A DNA stretch of 9,069 nt from DAOVQB01 sp023128935 (GTDB taxonomy: Bacteria; Eisenbacteria; RBG-16-71-46; CAIMUX01; WJJG01). Every line of letters starts with the position of its first letter. Position 1 is the stretch's first letter. This document shows, piece after piece, positions 1 through 5,646 of the stretch. The DNA lies in the NCBI GenBank assembly GCA_030628905.1, contig DAOVQB010000184.1, positions 1 to 9,069 of the forward strand, given 5' to 3'. Both the position numbers and the translations under genes were made by a program. The notes under the pieces are model-generated. The model was not told the origin of the DNA. It did not search any database and worked only from the letters and a program-made list of their open reading frames with translations.

Positions 1-134
1 ATTCAAGCAGTACGAAGGGCTCAAAGGACTTGCCCGTACCCGGCAAGGGGAAACTCCGTGGATGCAGACACTCCTAGATCGTAGGCTTCTGCCCAGCGAT
101 CAAAGAGGTGCCTGTTGTTCGCTTCAGATGGCAT
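1..134 (-). CDS. N-terminal part of a class I SAM-dependent methyltransferase (runs off the left edge, possibly frameshifted)
   Basis: An ATG at 134-132, only 13 bases after the attC core at 147, opens a reading frame whose product begins MPSEANNRHLFDRWAEAYD and continues through FPLAGYGQVL. This matches the N-terminal helix and FDRWA..YD / FPFxGY pattern of small class I methyltransferases that use S-adenosylmethionine, recognised from family memory. The frame meets TGA at 23-21, after 37 codons. Dropping one base in the CCTTTG run just before it would continue as LEPFVLLE to the window edge, so a single-base frameshift or sequencing error is likely rather than a true 37-aa gene. The SAM-binding motifs would lie beyond the edge and cannot be checked. 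No strong ribosome-binding site is visible. The placement directly behind an attC is that of the first gene of a cassette. Confidence 0.6.
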
Positions 135-146
135 TGGCTTTCGTAT

Positions 147-207
147 GGCTAACGTTGTGGGTCAGCGGCCGAGCGCTTGCGAGGTCCGCTGCACCTTGTT
201 GTTGGCC
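147..207 (-). other. attC recombination site (cassette 3' end after the nucleotidyltransferase pair)
   Basis: On the plus strand the site starts with GGCTAAC (147-153) and ends with GTTGGCC (201-207), complementary cores with one mismatch. The inner arms GTCAGCGG (161-168) and CCGCTGCAC (187-195) pair except for one extra base in the right-hand arm. That extra base lies in the arm nearest the upstream gene when the minus strand is taken as the cassette sense strand, as expected for the asymmetric L'' arm of attC. Total length is 61 bases, within the usual attC range. The reading frame of the small upstream gene runs into the site and stops at 164-162. Confidence 0.85.
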
Positions 208-329
208 GAGTGTTTCTTGATTACGTCAAGTCCCGCACTCGATCGCGCAAGGGATAGACAAAGCCGCCGCAGTGTTCTTACTTGGTCAAGCCGTTGGCGA
301 ATAGCTGCCGGGCTCATGTCAATCTTCAT
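162..329 (-). CDS. 55-aa companion protein of the nucleotidyltransferase
   Basis: The ATG at 329-327 is preceded by AGGAG (338-342 on the plus strand) at a spacing of 8 and overlaps the end of the nucleotidyltransferase gene by 11 bases, so translation is probably coupled. The product starts MKIDMSPAAIRQRLDQVRTL and continues RRLCLSLARSS, a helical, arginine- and leucine-rich stretch. I recall similar short ORFs beginning MKIDMSPEA... directly downstream of nucleotidyltransferases in other bacteria, so this is probably a conserved partner, possibly the second half of a two-gene toxin-antitoxin-like unit; that role is inference. Residues 41-55 and the stop codon are encoded by the attC site itself, so the native protein may have been shorter or longer before capture. 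It is too short for a confident domain call. Confidence 0.7.
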   Translation of the reverse strand: MKIDMSPAAIRQRLDQVRTLRRLCLSLARSSAGLDVIKKHSANNKVQRTSQALGR

Positions 330-783
330 CAGATATGCTCCTGAGGTAGTCAATGTCATCTTGATCCGTGCCGCTTCGGCGGAGTTCCTTCAGCAGGATC
401 AGTCCTTCTGGGGACACGACCCGGAGCTTCGCTCCTTCCCATTCGTAATCTCGACGGCTTTCCCAGGCTGGCGCAGTTTTCTCGGTGACAAGAAGGAAAT
501 CAAGAGCGAGGACTTCATTGGTTTGCGAATCAATTTTGGAGAGACGTGATATCTTTACGTTCCCATCGTGGAATTCCATCGGGGCGCTGCTCATCGTGAA
601 TCCGAGTGGCTCGACGGCTTGCATAGCCTGGTCAAGGGAATCAATTTGGATCATGAGATCAATGTCCAGGGTAGCACGAGGCATGGCGTAAACGGCCATC
701 GCCAACCCACCACAGAGTGCATAGTCAACGCCCGCTTGCTCGAATCTTGCGACGATCCCCCGCAATTCTTCGATTATGTCCAT
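319..783 (-). CDS. MNT/AbiEii-type nucleotidyltransferase
   Basis: The product of 154 aa belongs to the DNA polymerase beta-like nucleotidyltransferase superfamily. The hallmark is visible: GG at residues 25-26, then DID at 40-42 (metal-binding Asp pair), and a third candidate Asp at 95 in LALDFLL. The C-terminal SPEGLILLKELRRSGTDQDD (124-143) resembles the conserved end of AbiEii/MNT-type proteins. Such enzymes transfer a nucleotide to a protein or RNA and often serve in toxin-antitoxin or abortive-infection pairs. The ATG at 783 was preferred to the in-frame start at 951 because a strong purine-rich site (GAGGAGAGAGG) lies just upstream and the similarity begins there. It overlaps the 55-aa gene downstream, not the usual HEPN partner. 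About 280 bases without a gene lie upstream. Confidence 0.85.
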   Translation of the reverse strand: MDIIEELRGIVARFEQAGVDYALCGGLAMAVYAMPRATLDIDLMIQIDSLDQAMQAVEPLGFTMSSAPMEFHDGNVKISRLSKIDSQTNEVLALDFLLVTEKTAPAWESRRDYEWEGAKLRVVSPEGLILLKELRRSGTDQDDIDYLRSISDED

Positions 784-951
784 ATGGATCCTCTCTCCTC
801 GGCCACCGATCCAACCTCCTACAGCCGCGTCGGTGTCAGGGCTCATCCTTCGATTCTGCTCACCTCCAGTCACATTCGCGCAATCGATTCTAGGCGATAG
901 CGGGCTGTCGATCCAGGCCTTCAGTGCAGGACGATGGCCCCATCGAGTCAA

Positions 952-983
952 AATCCCAGTGCTTCTGAATCCCAGTGCTTCTG
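952..983. repeat. 16-bp tandem duplication in the leader region
   Basis: AATCCCAGTGCTTCTG occurs twice head to tail (952-967 and 968-983), with one further matching base after it. It lies in the stretch between the nucleotidyltransferase start (783) and the next ORF stop (1063), where I see no gene and no convincing promoter. It looks like a replication-slippage duplication. Confidence 0.85.
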
Positions 984-1062
984 ACTAAGCCATCTTGCGC
1001 ACGGATCACCTACGCATCTTCGATCATATGGAGGATTAGCATCTGCCTGCCTGCAGTTCCCA

Positions 1063-1263
1063 TTACCCTTCCAGCATCATGCTTCGAAGGATGCGATTGA
1101 GTGTATAGTATTGGCCAACGACCGCGCTAACGGGCAGGTGAACCGCGAAGCGGGTCATCTGTGCAGAGGTGGCCCGGCGCTCTTGTTCCTCGGCCTTGCG
1201 TATGCCAGAGACAGGAATCAGCCGCGCTGATTCCCACGAAGGAGTGTCAGATCCATTCATCAT
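1063..1263 (-). CDS. Truncated or chimeric small protein (66-67 aa)
   Basis: The likely start is one of two adjacent ATGs at 1263 and 1260, with GGAG five or eight bases upstream. Residues 9-30 read WESARLIPVSG then IRKAEEQERRATSA, which resembles the N-terminus of a larger hypothetical protein family I have seen in actinobacteria and others (SARLIPVSGI.GAEEQERRATSAL...). The resemblance ends abruptly after RRATSA. The remaining 36 residues run through an attC-like hairpin (1125-1174) and beyond. This looks like the first 30 codons of a longer gene cut by a recombination event and joined to cassette DNA. A product may or may not be made; no function can be assigned. Confidence 0.45.
   Translation of the reverse strand: MMNGSDTPSWESARLIPVSGIRKAEEQERRATSAQMTRFAVHLPVSAVVGQYYTLNRILRSMMLEG
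1125..1174 (-). other. Degenerate attC-like hairpin
   Basis: Arms CAGGTGAACCGC (1135-1146) and GCGGGTCATCTG (1150-1161) pair with two mismatches around a 3-base GAA loop. Flanking them on the plus strand are CGCTAAC (1125-1131, reading GTTAGCG on the minus strand) and GGTGGCC (1168-1174), which resemble the two outer cores of an attC although they match each other poorly. If real, it would separate the truncated 66-67-aa ORF from the nucleotidyltransferase cassette. Confidence 0.35.
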
Positions 1264-1310
1264 TATTGCTCCATTTGTTGGCATGCGTGATGGCGCTTTG
1301 TCCTCTCTTC

Positions 1311-1425
1311 GCCAAACGTTGGCTTGAGCTGCAAGCGCGGCCGGCCCCAGCGCCGGTTTGGCGCGCGGATTGCGCAAGCAAGCCGCGTGACAAAAGCGAT
1401 TGTCAGATCCAAGTCTCGGTTAGAC
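1311..1425 (-). other. attC recombination site (115 bp, after the PDZ-thioredoxin gene)
   Basis: On the minus strand the site opens with GTCTAAC (1425-1419) and closes with GTTTGGC (1317-1311). Behind the first core, CTTGGATCTG pairs with CTTGAGCTG before the last core, with one unpaired base in the first arm and one mismatch. The extra base on the gene-proximal side gives the same orientation as the other sites. The middle is long and GC-rich, with several small hairpins. The last core departs from consensus at its fourth base (T for a purine). Confidence 0.75.
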
Positions 1426-1482
1426 CTCCCAGCCAGAACCGGCAGTCACCACCCCAACCCGCTGTACACTCACTGCCAAACT

Positions 1483-2368
1483 CTACGGTTTAACCGCAAT
1501 CTCCTTCAACATGACAAGTAAGCTATCGCTTCCAGTCGTGATCCGCACCACATTGCCGTCATAACCAATCCACACTCCAGACGGAATGCCACGACGATGG
1601 ATCCTGAAGCGCTGTGAGAGCTCCCCGCGCCAACCGGTGTCCCAGTACTGCTCTCCCAAGGGGCGCAGCCTGCTGTAGGCATCTCGGAAGGTTGCGCAGT
1701 CCCTGTCGAGATTGATGCCGAGGACGCGGGTGCCCTGCAGAAATGTGTCGCTGTCCAGCTTCCCCAGCTCCCTGATGAAAGCCTTGCACGGACCACACCA
1801 AGTGGCCCAAAAGTAGATAAAGGTCGGGCGCTCACTAGCGAGGTCCAGTCGCATATCCTCACAATGCACCGATGACACTGTAGCAGTCGTAGGTGTGGTT
1901 CCAGGGCCCCAAGGATGCAGCTCTTTAAGGGGTACAGCTCGGTATCCCCCCGATTGCACGTTGGGCACATACTTCAGATCCGCTCCGGCCGCGATGTCTG
2001 AGAAGCGCTGACGTTGGATGAGCAGACAGAACGCCTCAGTGCCGCGCGCGACGGTCACGGACACTGTTGAGGGCGTCTCCGTGATTAGGTAGTCAAGAAA
2101 CTTGTTGAAGCTGCCAGCCGTCCACTGGCGTGCCATCGAGCGCCAAAAGCGTATCGGCAGACAGGAGACCTGCTCGATGAGCTGGGCCATTGGGTGTGCA
2201 TTCCAGCACCGTGACTGAACTGGTGCTATCGGACTGGCCGAGATAGGCGCCGATGCCAAAGCGACTTGGAGTGAAAGTATTGGCAGTAATGGTAAGCGAA
2301 TGCCAACAAGTCATGGCGCCGATGGCCAGAAGCGATGCAATCAGATGCTTTCCGGCTGGACGAACCAC
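1483..2368 (-). pseudogene. PDZ-domain thioredoxin (TlpA-like) protein, interrupted by a +1 frameshift
   Basis: A GTG at 2368-2366 follows a strong GGAGGAGG site (2377-2384) at a spacing of 8. The product starts with a hydrophobic anchor or signal segment (residues 8-29), then a PDZ domain (GIGAYLG at 38-44, PAHRAGL at 62-68, LLALDGTPVDGW at 74-85). The frame then hits TGA, while the frame one base over continues the same domain (SFNKFLDYL...) into a thioredoxin fold with WCGPC (redox cysteines encoded at 1797-1786) and a late RGIPSG that probably holds the cis-proline. The length 886 is 3 x 295 + 1, consistent with one inserted base near 2112-2122; a two-base deletion would also fit. Repaired, it would be about 294 aa, probably membrane-anchored and facing the periplasm as a disulfide oxidoreductase. 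It may be a real pseudogene or an assembly error. Confidence 0.8.
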
Positions 2369-2389
2369 GGTATAATCCTCCTCCGGTAG

Positions 2390-2487
2390 GTCTAACGTTG
2401 GATTCAGCTGCAGGCGTGGGTGGCGCGGGCCTGGCGCAAGCGCAAGTTCGGTGGCCTCCGCTTCACCAGCTACCAAATACCCGGGAC
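2390..2487 (-). other. attC site with a decayed gene-side core
   Basis: The distal core is perfect: GTCTAAC at 2390-2396 on the plus strand (GTTAGAC on minus), with an inner arm TTCAGCTGC. On the gene side an AGCT-containing arm (2467-2472) sits at the expected distance, but the outer core position reads GTCCCGG (2487-2481 on minus), keeping only GTC of the consensus. This core lies inside the last codons of the upstream methyltransferase gene, so coding constraint may explain the divergence. The central part is GC-rich with GCGCAAGCGC. Confidence 0.55.
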
Positions 2488-3051
2488 AAGTCGTTTGGTC
2501 CTAGTCACGTACTCCTCATAGTCCTTGCCGAAATGCTCTAGCATCATCCGTTCTTCGACACCCATGCGGAGGGCGAAGAGAATTGTCATCGCGATGCCAC
2601 AGGATGGACCGGCCACCCAATTGGGGACCACAAGCGCCTGTCCCACTGAATATAACATGAGAGCCAAGTACATTGGGTGTCGAACGCAACAGTAGATGCC
2701 GCGGGTAACAAGTTCGTGTCCCTCCTGCACTTTGAGCGTGACCGACCAGTTTGTACCAAGGGCCATATGTGACCAGACGAAGAGCAATAACCCAAGCACA
2801 AGACAAAGGATGCCGGAGATGAACGGGACCGGGTGGAGCGAATAGTCCGCGATCTCAAATACCGAACTCGCCACCCAGAGAAGCGGAACAACAAACCCGA
2901 TCGACGCAAACGCCATTAGGGCAACCTCTAATCGCCCCATTCGGTTCTTTACGACGACGACATTCCGGCACCTGAGTCTGTACATTACACGGATGACAAC
3001 TATTGCGGTGCTGCCCAGAAGAATGCCGGTCTTTGCGAACCATGGGTTCAT
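2470..3051 (-). CDS. Isoprenylcysteine carboxyl methyltransferase (ICMT/PEMT)-family membrane protein
   Basis: The 193-aa product has four or five hydrophobic segments (about 9-24, 43-64, 77-98, 129-147 and 149-164). It carries the family signature in order: GIYCCVRHPMY (118-128, RHPMY binding the SAM methyl donor), EE at 166-167 and EHFGKDYEEY (172-181), ending TKRLVPGIW as is usual for this family. These enzymes methylate small molecules, lipids or thiols at the membrane; bacterial members rarely have known substrates, and isoprenylcysteine itself is unlikely here. The ATG at 3051 was chosen over 3141 because GAGG lies about nine bases upstream and the preceding codons fall inside attC 3082-3150. 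The stop codon at 2472-2470 lies within the next attC. It is a single-gene cassette of about 690 bases. Confidence 0.85.
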   Translation of the reverse strand: MNPWFAKTGILLGSTAIVVIRVMYRLRCRNVVVVKNRMGRLEVALMAFASIGFVVPLLWVASSVFEIADYSLHPVPFISGILCLVLGLLLFVWSHMALGTNWSVTLKVQEGHELVTRGIYCCVRHPMYLALMLYSVGQALVVPNWVAGPSCGIAMTILFALRMGVEERMMLEHFGKDYEEYVTRTKRLVPGIW

Positions 3052-3081
3052 GGCTCTAATCCTCAAGGCTACAGATCTTCT

Positions 3082-3150
3082 GTCCACCGCGTGCATCACT
3101 TGCTTGGCGGGGTGAAACCCCGGCAAGTCAAGTGCATGCAATGGTTGGAC
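3082..3150 (-). other. attC recombination site (after the dinJ/yafQ pair)
   Basis: On the minus strand the site begins GTCCAAC (3150-3144). GCATGCACTTGACTTG then pairs with CAAGCAAGTGATGC, leaving two unpaired bases in the gene-side arm, and CCGGGG...CCCCG forms the apical stem. The closing core reads GGTGGAC (3088-3082) instead of GTTGGAC, so the second base of the invariant GTT is altered. The yafQ stop lies 5 bases before the first core. Confidence 0.85.
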
Positions 3151-3155
3151 GCTTC

Positions 3156-3428
3156 CTATTTCTTGAAAAGGTCGTTGTGAGAGCCTGTGCGTTCGAGACG
3201 AAGAGAATGGGCATCAGCCGAGTAGATCAAAACCCAGTCTGGTTCGATGTGACAGTCACGAGCGCTCTTCCACTGGCCAATCAGAGGATGATCCCAATGT
3301 TTGGGATCAAGCAGTTCGCCATTGGCGAGTTTCGCAACGAGGATCTTGAGTTTCTCAAGGTCCTTCCCGCGTTTCCGCATTCTCTTGACATCCCTGACAA
3401 ACTGCGTCGTCTGAGAAACGTTCCTCAT
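3156..3428 (-). CDS. yafQ: YafQ-family mRNA interferase toxin
   Basis: This 90-aa protein belongs to the RelE/ParE superfamily. It closely follows the YafQ pattern: a basic N-terminal helical part (RDVKRMRKRGKDLEKLK), then DHPLIGQW (46-53), RDCHIEPDW (57-65), LIY (67-69) and LERTGSHNDLF (78-88). The residues known to matter in YafQ are present: His47, His60, Asp64, Trp65, His84 and Phe88 by alignment. Family members cleave mRNA on the ribosome and halt translation. The ATG overlaps the antitoxin stop as ATGA (3428-3425), the usual coupling in such operons. It is probably active as a toxin, since no key residue is missing and the length is normal. Confidence 0.93.
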   Translation of the reverse strand: MRNVSQTTQFVRDVKRMRKRGKDLEKLKILVAKLANGELLDPKHWDHPLIGQWKSARDCHIEPDWVLIYSADAHSLRLERTGSHNDLFKK

Positions 3429-3685
3429 TTGCCCCAACTCTCGAACATCTCGTCCAGAGAATCGAAGGACTCGACACCCTGACCCTTGGCACTCTTCTTC
3501 AGAGTATCTCTGGTGAGATCATTCGGGATCACGACGCGGAAAGGAAGACCACCACGGAGGCAAATCTGCCTGTAGAATAGGCGGATGGCCTCAGTGGGAG
3601 TCATGCCCAGTTTTCTCAGGACTCCCTCGGCCTTCTTCTTGGTCCGAGGCTCAACTCTAGCATGTACTACGGCTGTTTTATTCAT
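3425..3685 (-). CDS. dinJ: RelB/DinJ-family antitoxin
   Basis: The 86-aa product starts with the ribbon-helix-helix DNA-binding part: VVHARVEPRTKKKAEGVL (6-23) and LGMTPTEAIRLFYRQI (26-41), the classic RelB/DinJ pattern, followed by GGLPFRVVIPN (45-55) and an acidic C-terminal tail (FDSLDEMFESWGK) that would wrap the toxin. It should neutralise YafQ and repress its own operon. The ATG at 3685 is preceded by a weak GGG at a short spacing. About 60 bases separate it from attC 3747-3803, leaving little room for a promoter; I saw no convincing -35/-10 pair. Antitoxin-first order and the ATGA overlap with the toxin gene support the call. Confidence 0.92.
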   Translation of the reverse strand: MNKTAVVHARVEPRTKKKAEGVLRKLGMTPTEAIRLFYRQICLRGGLPFRVVIPNDLTRDTLKKSAKGQGVESFDSLDEMFESWGK

Positions 3686-3746
3686 GTGCCCAATGTCTCA
3701 CAAATGAAACACAGGGGCAAATCGTTTCTCAGGCTTTTCTACAGGC

Positions 3747-3803
3747 GTCCAACGCACGGCTCACCGGTGAGCGAAGCGAATCCGGTGCAGCCGATTGTTG
3801 GCC
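3747..3803 (-). other. attC recombination site, left flank of the brnTA cassette
   Basis: Outer cores are GTCCAAC (3747-3753) and GTTGGCC (3797-3803) on the plus strand. The arms CGGCTCACCGG (3757-3767) and CCGGTGCAGCCG (3782-3793) pair perfectly apart from one extra base in the right arm, which is the gene-side arm for minus-strand cassettes. The loop contains GAGCGAAGCGAAT. The 57-base length is that of a compact, classical attC. Bases 3749-3795 are identical to 5019-5065. Confidence 0.93.
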
Positions 3804-4358
3804 GTTTCACATGCTGTCCACGTCCGCAGGTCTATGAGTCAGCCCCCAGTCCATGATGGCAGCACCATCAGGTGATCGCGTCGCCGTGATGATAGCCGTG
3901 GGCTGCGGGGAGATCCAGTCCCAACGGCATGGGTCATGAGCTGATGATTAGCACGGTCGCCTGATCAGTCGCCATGAAGCCAGCTCCCAACCCTGGGACG
4001 CCACACGGGCGAGACGGCCGGCGAAGGCGGCAGTGTCGCGCACATCTAGTTTCGCGGACTCAGGTCAGAAGCTCTTGAGAGTGAGGTTCGCAATGAGTCC
4101 GACACCGACCCTGAGAAGCCGCAGGAGTCTAGCGCTTTCCATCGGTGCCGACGAACATCGCCGAATGTGGGCCGACTCTGCGCCTCTTGGACCTGTGACA
4201 ACCTCAGCGAGATCATCGTGATCGGAACGCGAAGTGGCCACGTCTTGACCCTTGATGATCGGCGCATAGCCGCAATAGTGGCTTGGACTTGACGAAGCAC
4301 TACCATCATGAAGACACATGGGTGTCGAGCCTGTGACTCTAAGGAGACAACTGCAGAC
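3804..4358. other. Gene-poor half of the brnTA cassette
   Basis: About 555 bases between attC 3747-3803 and the brnT promoter contain no gene I can support on either strand. The open frames there are compositionally unlike proteins and show no recognisable motif or ribosome-binding site. Minus-strand frames entering from the brnT side are antisense shadows. It may be leftover sequence of an earlier gene or a long non-coding part of the cassette. Confidence 0.5.
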
Positions 4359-4392
4359 TTGACAGGATTGGCATATGATATGTACATTGTAC
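4359..4392 (+). promoter_or_regulatory. brnTA promoter with tandem palindromic operator
   Basis: A perfect TTGACA (4359-4364) is followed 18 bases later by TACATT (4383-4388), a 4-of-6 match to the -10 box. Two adjacent palindromes, CATATGATATG (4372-4382) and GTACATTGTAC (4382-4392), cover the spacer and -10 element, with centres 10 bases apart. That spacing suits two ribbon-helix-helix dimers on one DNA face, so autorepression by BrnA is likely. The predicted transcription start falls at or next to the brnT ATG (4395). Confidence 0.7.
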
Positions 4393-4394
4393 TT

Positions 4395-4679
4395 ATGAGT
4401 GAGTTTCAGATCATTTGGGATACTGTCAAGAATCGGGCCAACCAGCGCAAACACAAGGTGCGGTTTGAGGAGGCAGCGACGGCCTTCCGGGACGAGAATG
4501 CCAGGGTGTACTTCGATCCCGATCACTCGCAGCGGGAGGATCGTTTCATCCTTCTCGGCCTCAGCACTCAGCTCCGCATCTTGGTTGTCTGCCACTGCTA
4601 CCGAGAGAAGGAGAATATCGTGCGGATCATTTCGGCACGGAAGGCGGACAGGCGGGAACAAGAGGCTTACTGGAGTTGA
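4395..4679 (+). CDS. brnT: BrnT-family ribonuclease toxin
   Basis: The 94-aa product follows the BrnT family (RelE-like fold) from end to end: IIWDTVKNRANQRKHKVRFEEAA near the N-terminus (the N..KH element), then YFDPDHSQREDRFILLG in the middle and IVRIISARKADRREQEAYW at the C-terminus, where the RIISARKA..rE motif is the strongest signature. BrnT cleaves RNA and inhibits translation. The ATG at 4395 was chosen over an upstream in-frame ATG at 4308 because the family match starts there and the promoter ends there. No ribosome-binding site precedes it, so the message may be leaderless. It lies against the direction of the cassette array. Confidence 0.93.
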   Translation: MSEFQIIWDTVKNRANQRKHKVRFEEAATAFRDENARVYFDPDHSQREDRFILLGLSTQLRILVVCHCYREKENIVRIISARKADRREQEAYWS

Positions 4680-4683
4680 TACG

Positions 4684-4923
4684 ATGCGAGAACATTATGA
4701 CTTTTCAAAGATGAAGGCGCGGAAGAACCCCTACGCCAAGCTGCTCAAGCAGTCGGTCACGATTCGCTTGGATCGCGATACCGTTGCATATTTCAAGGAG
4801 CTGGCTGCCAGAACGGGGCTACCCTATCAACAACTCATAAATCTGTACTTGCGCGATTGCGCGGTCCGAAAGAAGGAACTAGCGCTTCGGTGGAAAGTAC
4901 CCCGTCGCCAGGCCTCAAAGTAA
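4684..4923 (+). CDS. brnA: BrnA-family antitoxin
   Basis: The 79-aa product begins MREHYDFSKMKARKNPYAKL and continues KQSVTIRLDRDTVAYFKELA, then GLPYQQLINLYLRDCA, which is the BrnA (CopG-like ribbon-helix-helix) pattern almost residue for residue. BrnA binds and neutralises BrnT and represses the operon through the upstream palindromes. The gene starts 4 bases after the brnT stop, so toxin comes first, as is typical for this system. It ends about 90 bases before attC 5017-5073. The basic tail (KVPRRQASK) is unremarkable. Confidence 0.93.
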   Translation: MREHYDFSKMKARKNPYAKLLKQSVTIRLDRDTVAYFKELAARTGLPYQQLINLYLRDCAVRKKELALRWKVPRRQASK

Positions 4924-5016
4924 CGCCATTGTCCAGAGCGACATCTCCGAAAACAGAGGGCGCCACGTTACTGGGATTGGTGACAGGGTCGCCCGCCATC
5001 ACCATTCTCTTGTTCC

Positions 5017-5073
5017 GGCCAACGCACGGCTCACCGGTGAGCGAAGCGAATCCGGTGCAGCCGATGGTTAGAC
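5017..5073 (-). other. attC recombination site, between the restriction-modification genes and brnTA
   Basis: Outer cores on the plus strand are GGCCAAC (5017-5023) and GTTAGAC (5067-5073). The inner arms, loop and extra base are the same as in the site at 3747-3803, with 47 identical bases (5019-5065). The extra base again lies on the side of the minus-strand gene, which ends 21 bases away at 5095. The two outer cores match each other imperfectly (GTTGGCC versus GTTAGAC when read in the same direction). Confidence 0.93.
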
Positions 5074-5094
5074 GCCTTTCTTGCTCCCCGTTCA

Positions 5095-5646
5095 TCACCA
5101 GTTCTTGATAAGTTGAAAGGCTTGTCGCAATCTACCGCCACACGGCGCGAGCCATGGCTGGATTGCGTCGGGCTCAACCGACAGCCACACCGTGTCGCTA
5201 CCTGAAGCGCCGCCATGCTGGTGAGGCAGTGCGTCAGCACGGCCCCACTGTTCCATGATGAGACTCTTCGAGAGGACCCAGCAATGTGCGTCGAACGGGC
5301 TGATGCCGAGGCAGACGGCATAGTCGTACTCCTGGTCGCGAAGCTGTTGGAACTTGTAAAGACCCGTTTTCCAGAGTCGCGAGAACTTGATTTCCACGCG
5401 CTTCCCATTGATCACACGATCACAATCGGAGTTGGGTGCACGAAGCACATCTAGGCCCTTTGCCGCAGACCATCCCGCGACGAGCTTCTCGCCGATGGCA
5501 CCAATTGTTCGGGACGGCCGCGTGATGATCCAGGCGAACGGGCTCCCTTCCCATCTCATGTCGTCCGTCGCGTAGTCGGCCTGCAACGTTCCAGCGATAG
5601 AGGCAATGAGACGCACGTCTTCATCTTCGATGCGGTGGTCCATCAC
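5095..5646 (-). CDS. Type II restriction endonuclease (PD-(D/E)XK fold)
   Basis: The 182-183-aa product has a PD-(D/E)XK nuclease core: IGEKLVAGW (51-59, helix Glu53), DCDRVING (74-81, Asp76), then RVEIKFSRLW (83-92, Glu85 and Lys87). YKFQQLRDQEYDYAVCLGISP (97-117) is a common follow-up in restriction enzymes. It should cut DNA at the site protected by the methyltransferase encoded just upstream; the recognition sequence cannot be read from the protein. The start is either GTG at 5646, which has AGGAG at a spacing of 8, or ATG at 5643, which overlaps the methyltransferase stop by one base. The gene order, methylase first with translational coupling, would delay nuclease production on entry into a new host. 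No specific subfamily was recognised. Confidence 0.82.
   Translation of the reverse strand: MMDHRIEDEDVRLIASIAGTLQADYATDDMRWEGSPFAWIITRPSRTIGAIGEKLVAGWSAAKGLDVLRAPNSDCDRVINGKRVEIKFSRLWKTGLYKFQQLRDQEYDYAVCLGISPFDAHCWVLSKSLIMEQWGRADALPHQHGGASGSDTVWLSVEPDAIQPWLAPCGGRLRQAFQLIKNW

Noticed and set aside
115..549. Plus-strand frame of 144 codons at the left end
   Set aside because: It overlaps three supported minus-strand genes and an attC and has no recognisable motif.
4065..4661. Long minus-strand frame (198 codons) opposite brnT
   Set aside because: It is antisense to a clear BrnT gene, lacks a ribosome-binding site and shows no protein-family pattern.
3747..5073. The two 47-base identical repeats as a CRISPR or transposon terminal repeat
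   Set aside because: Only two copies, each an internally symmetrical attC with proper outer cores; no spacer pattern and no transposase.
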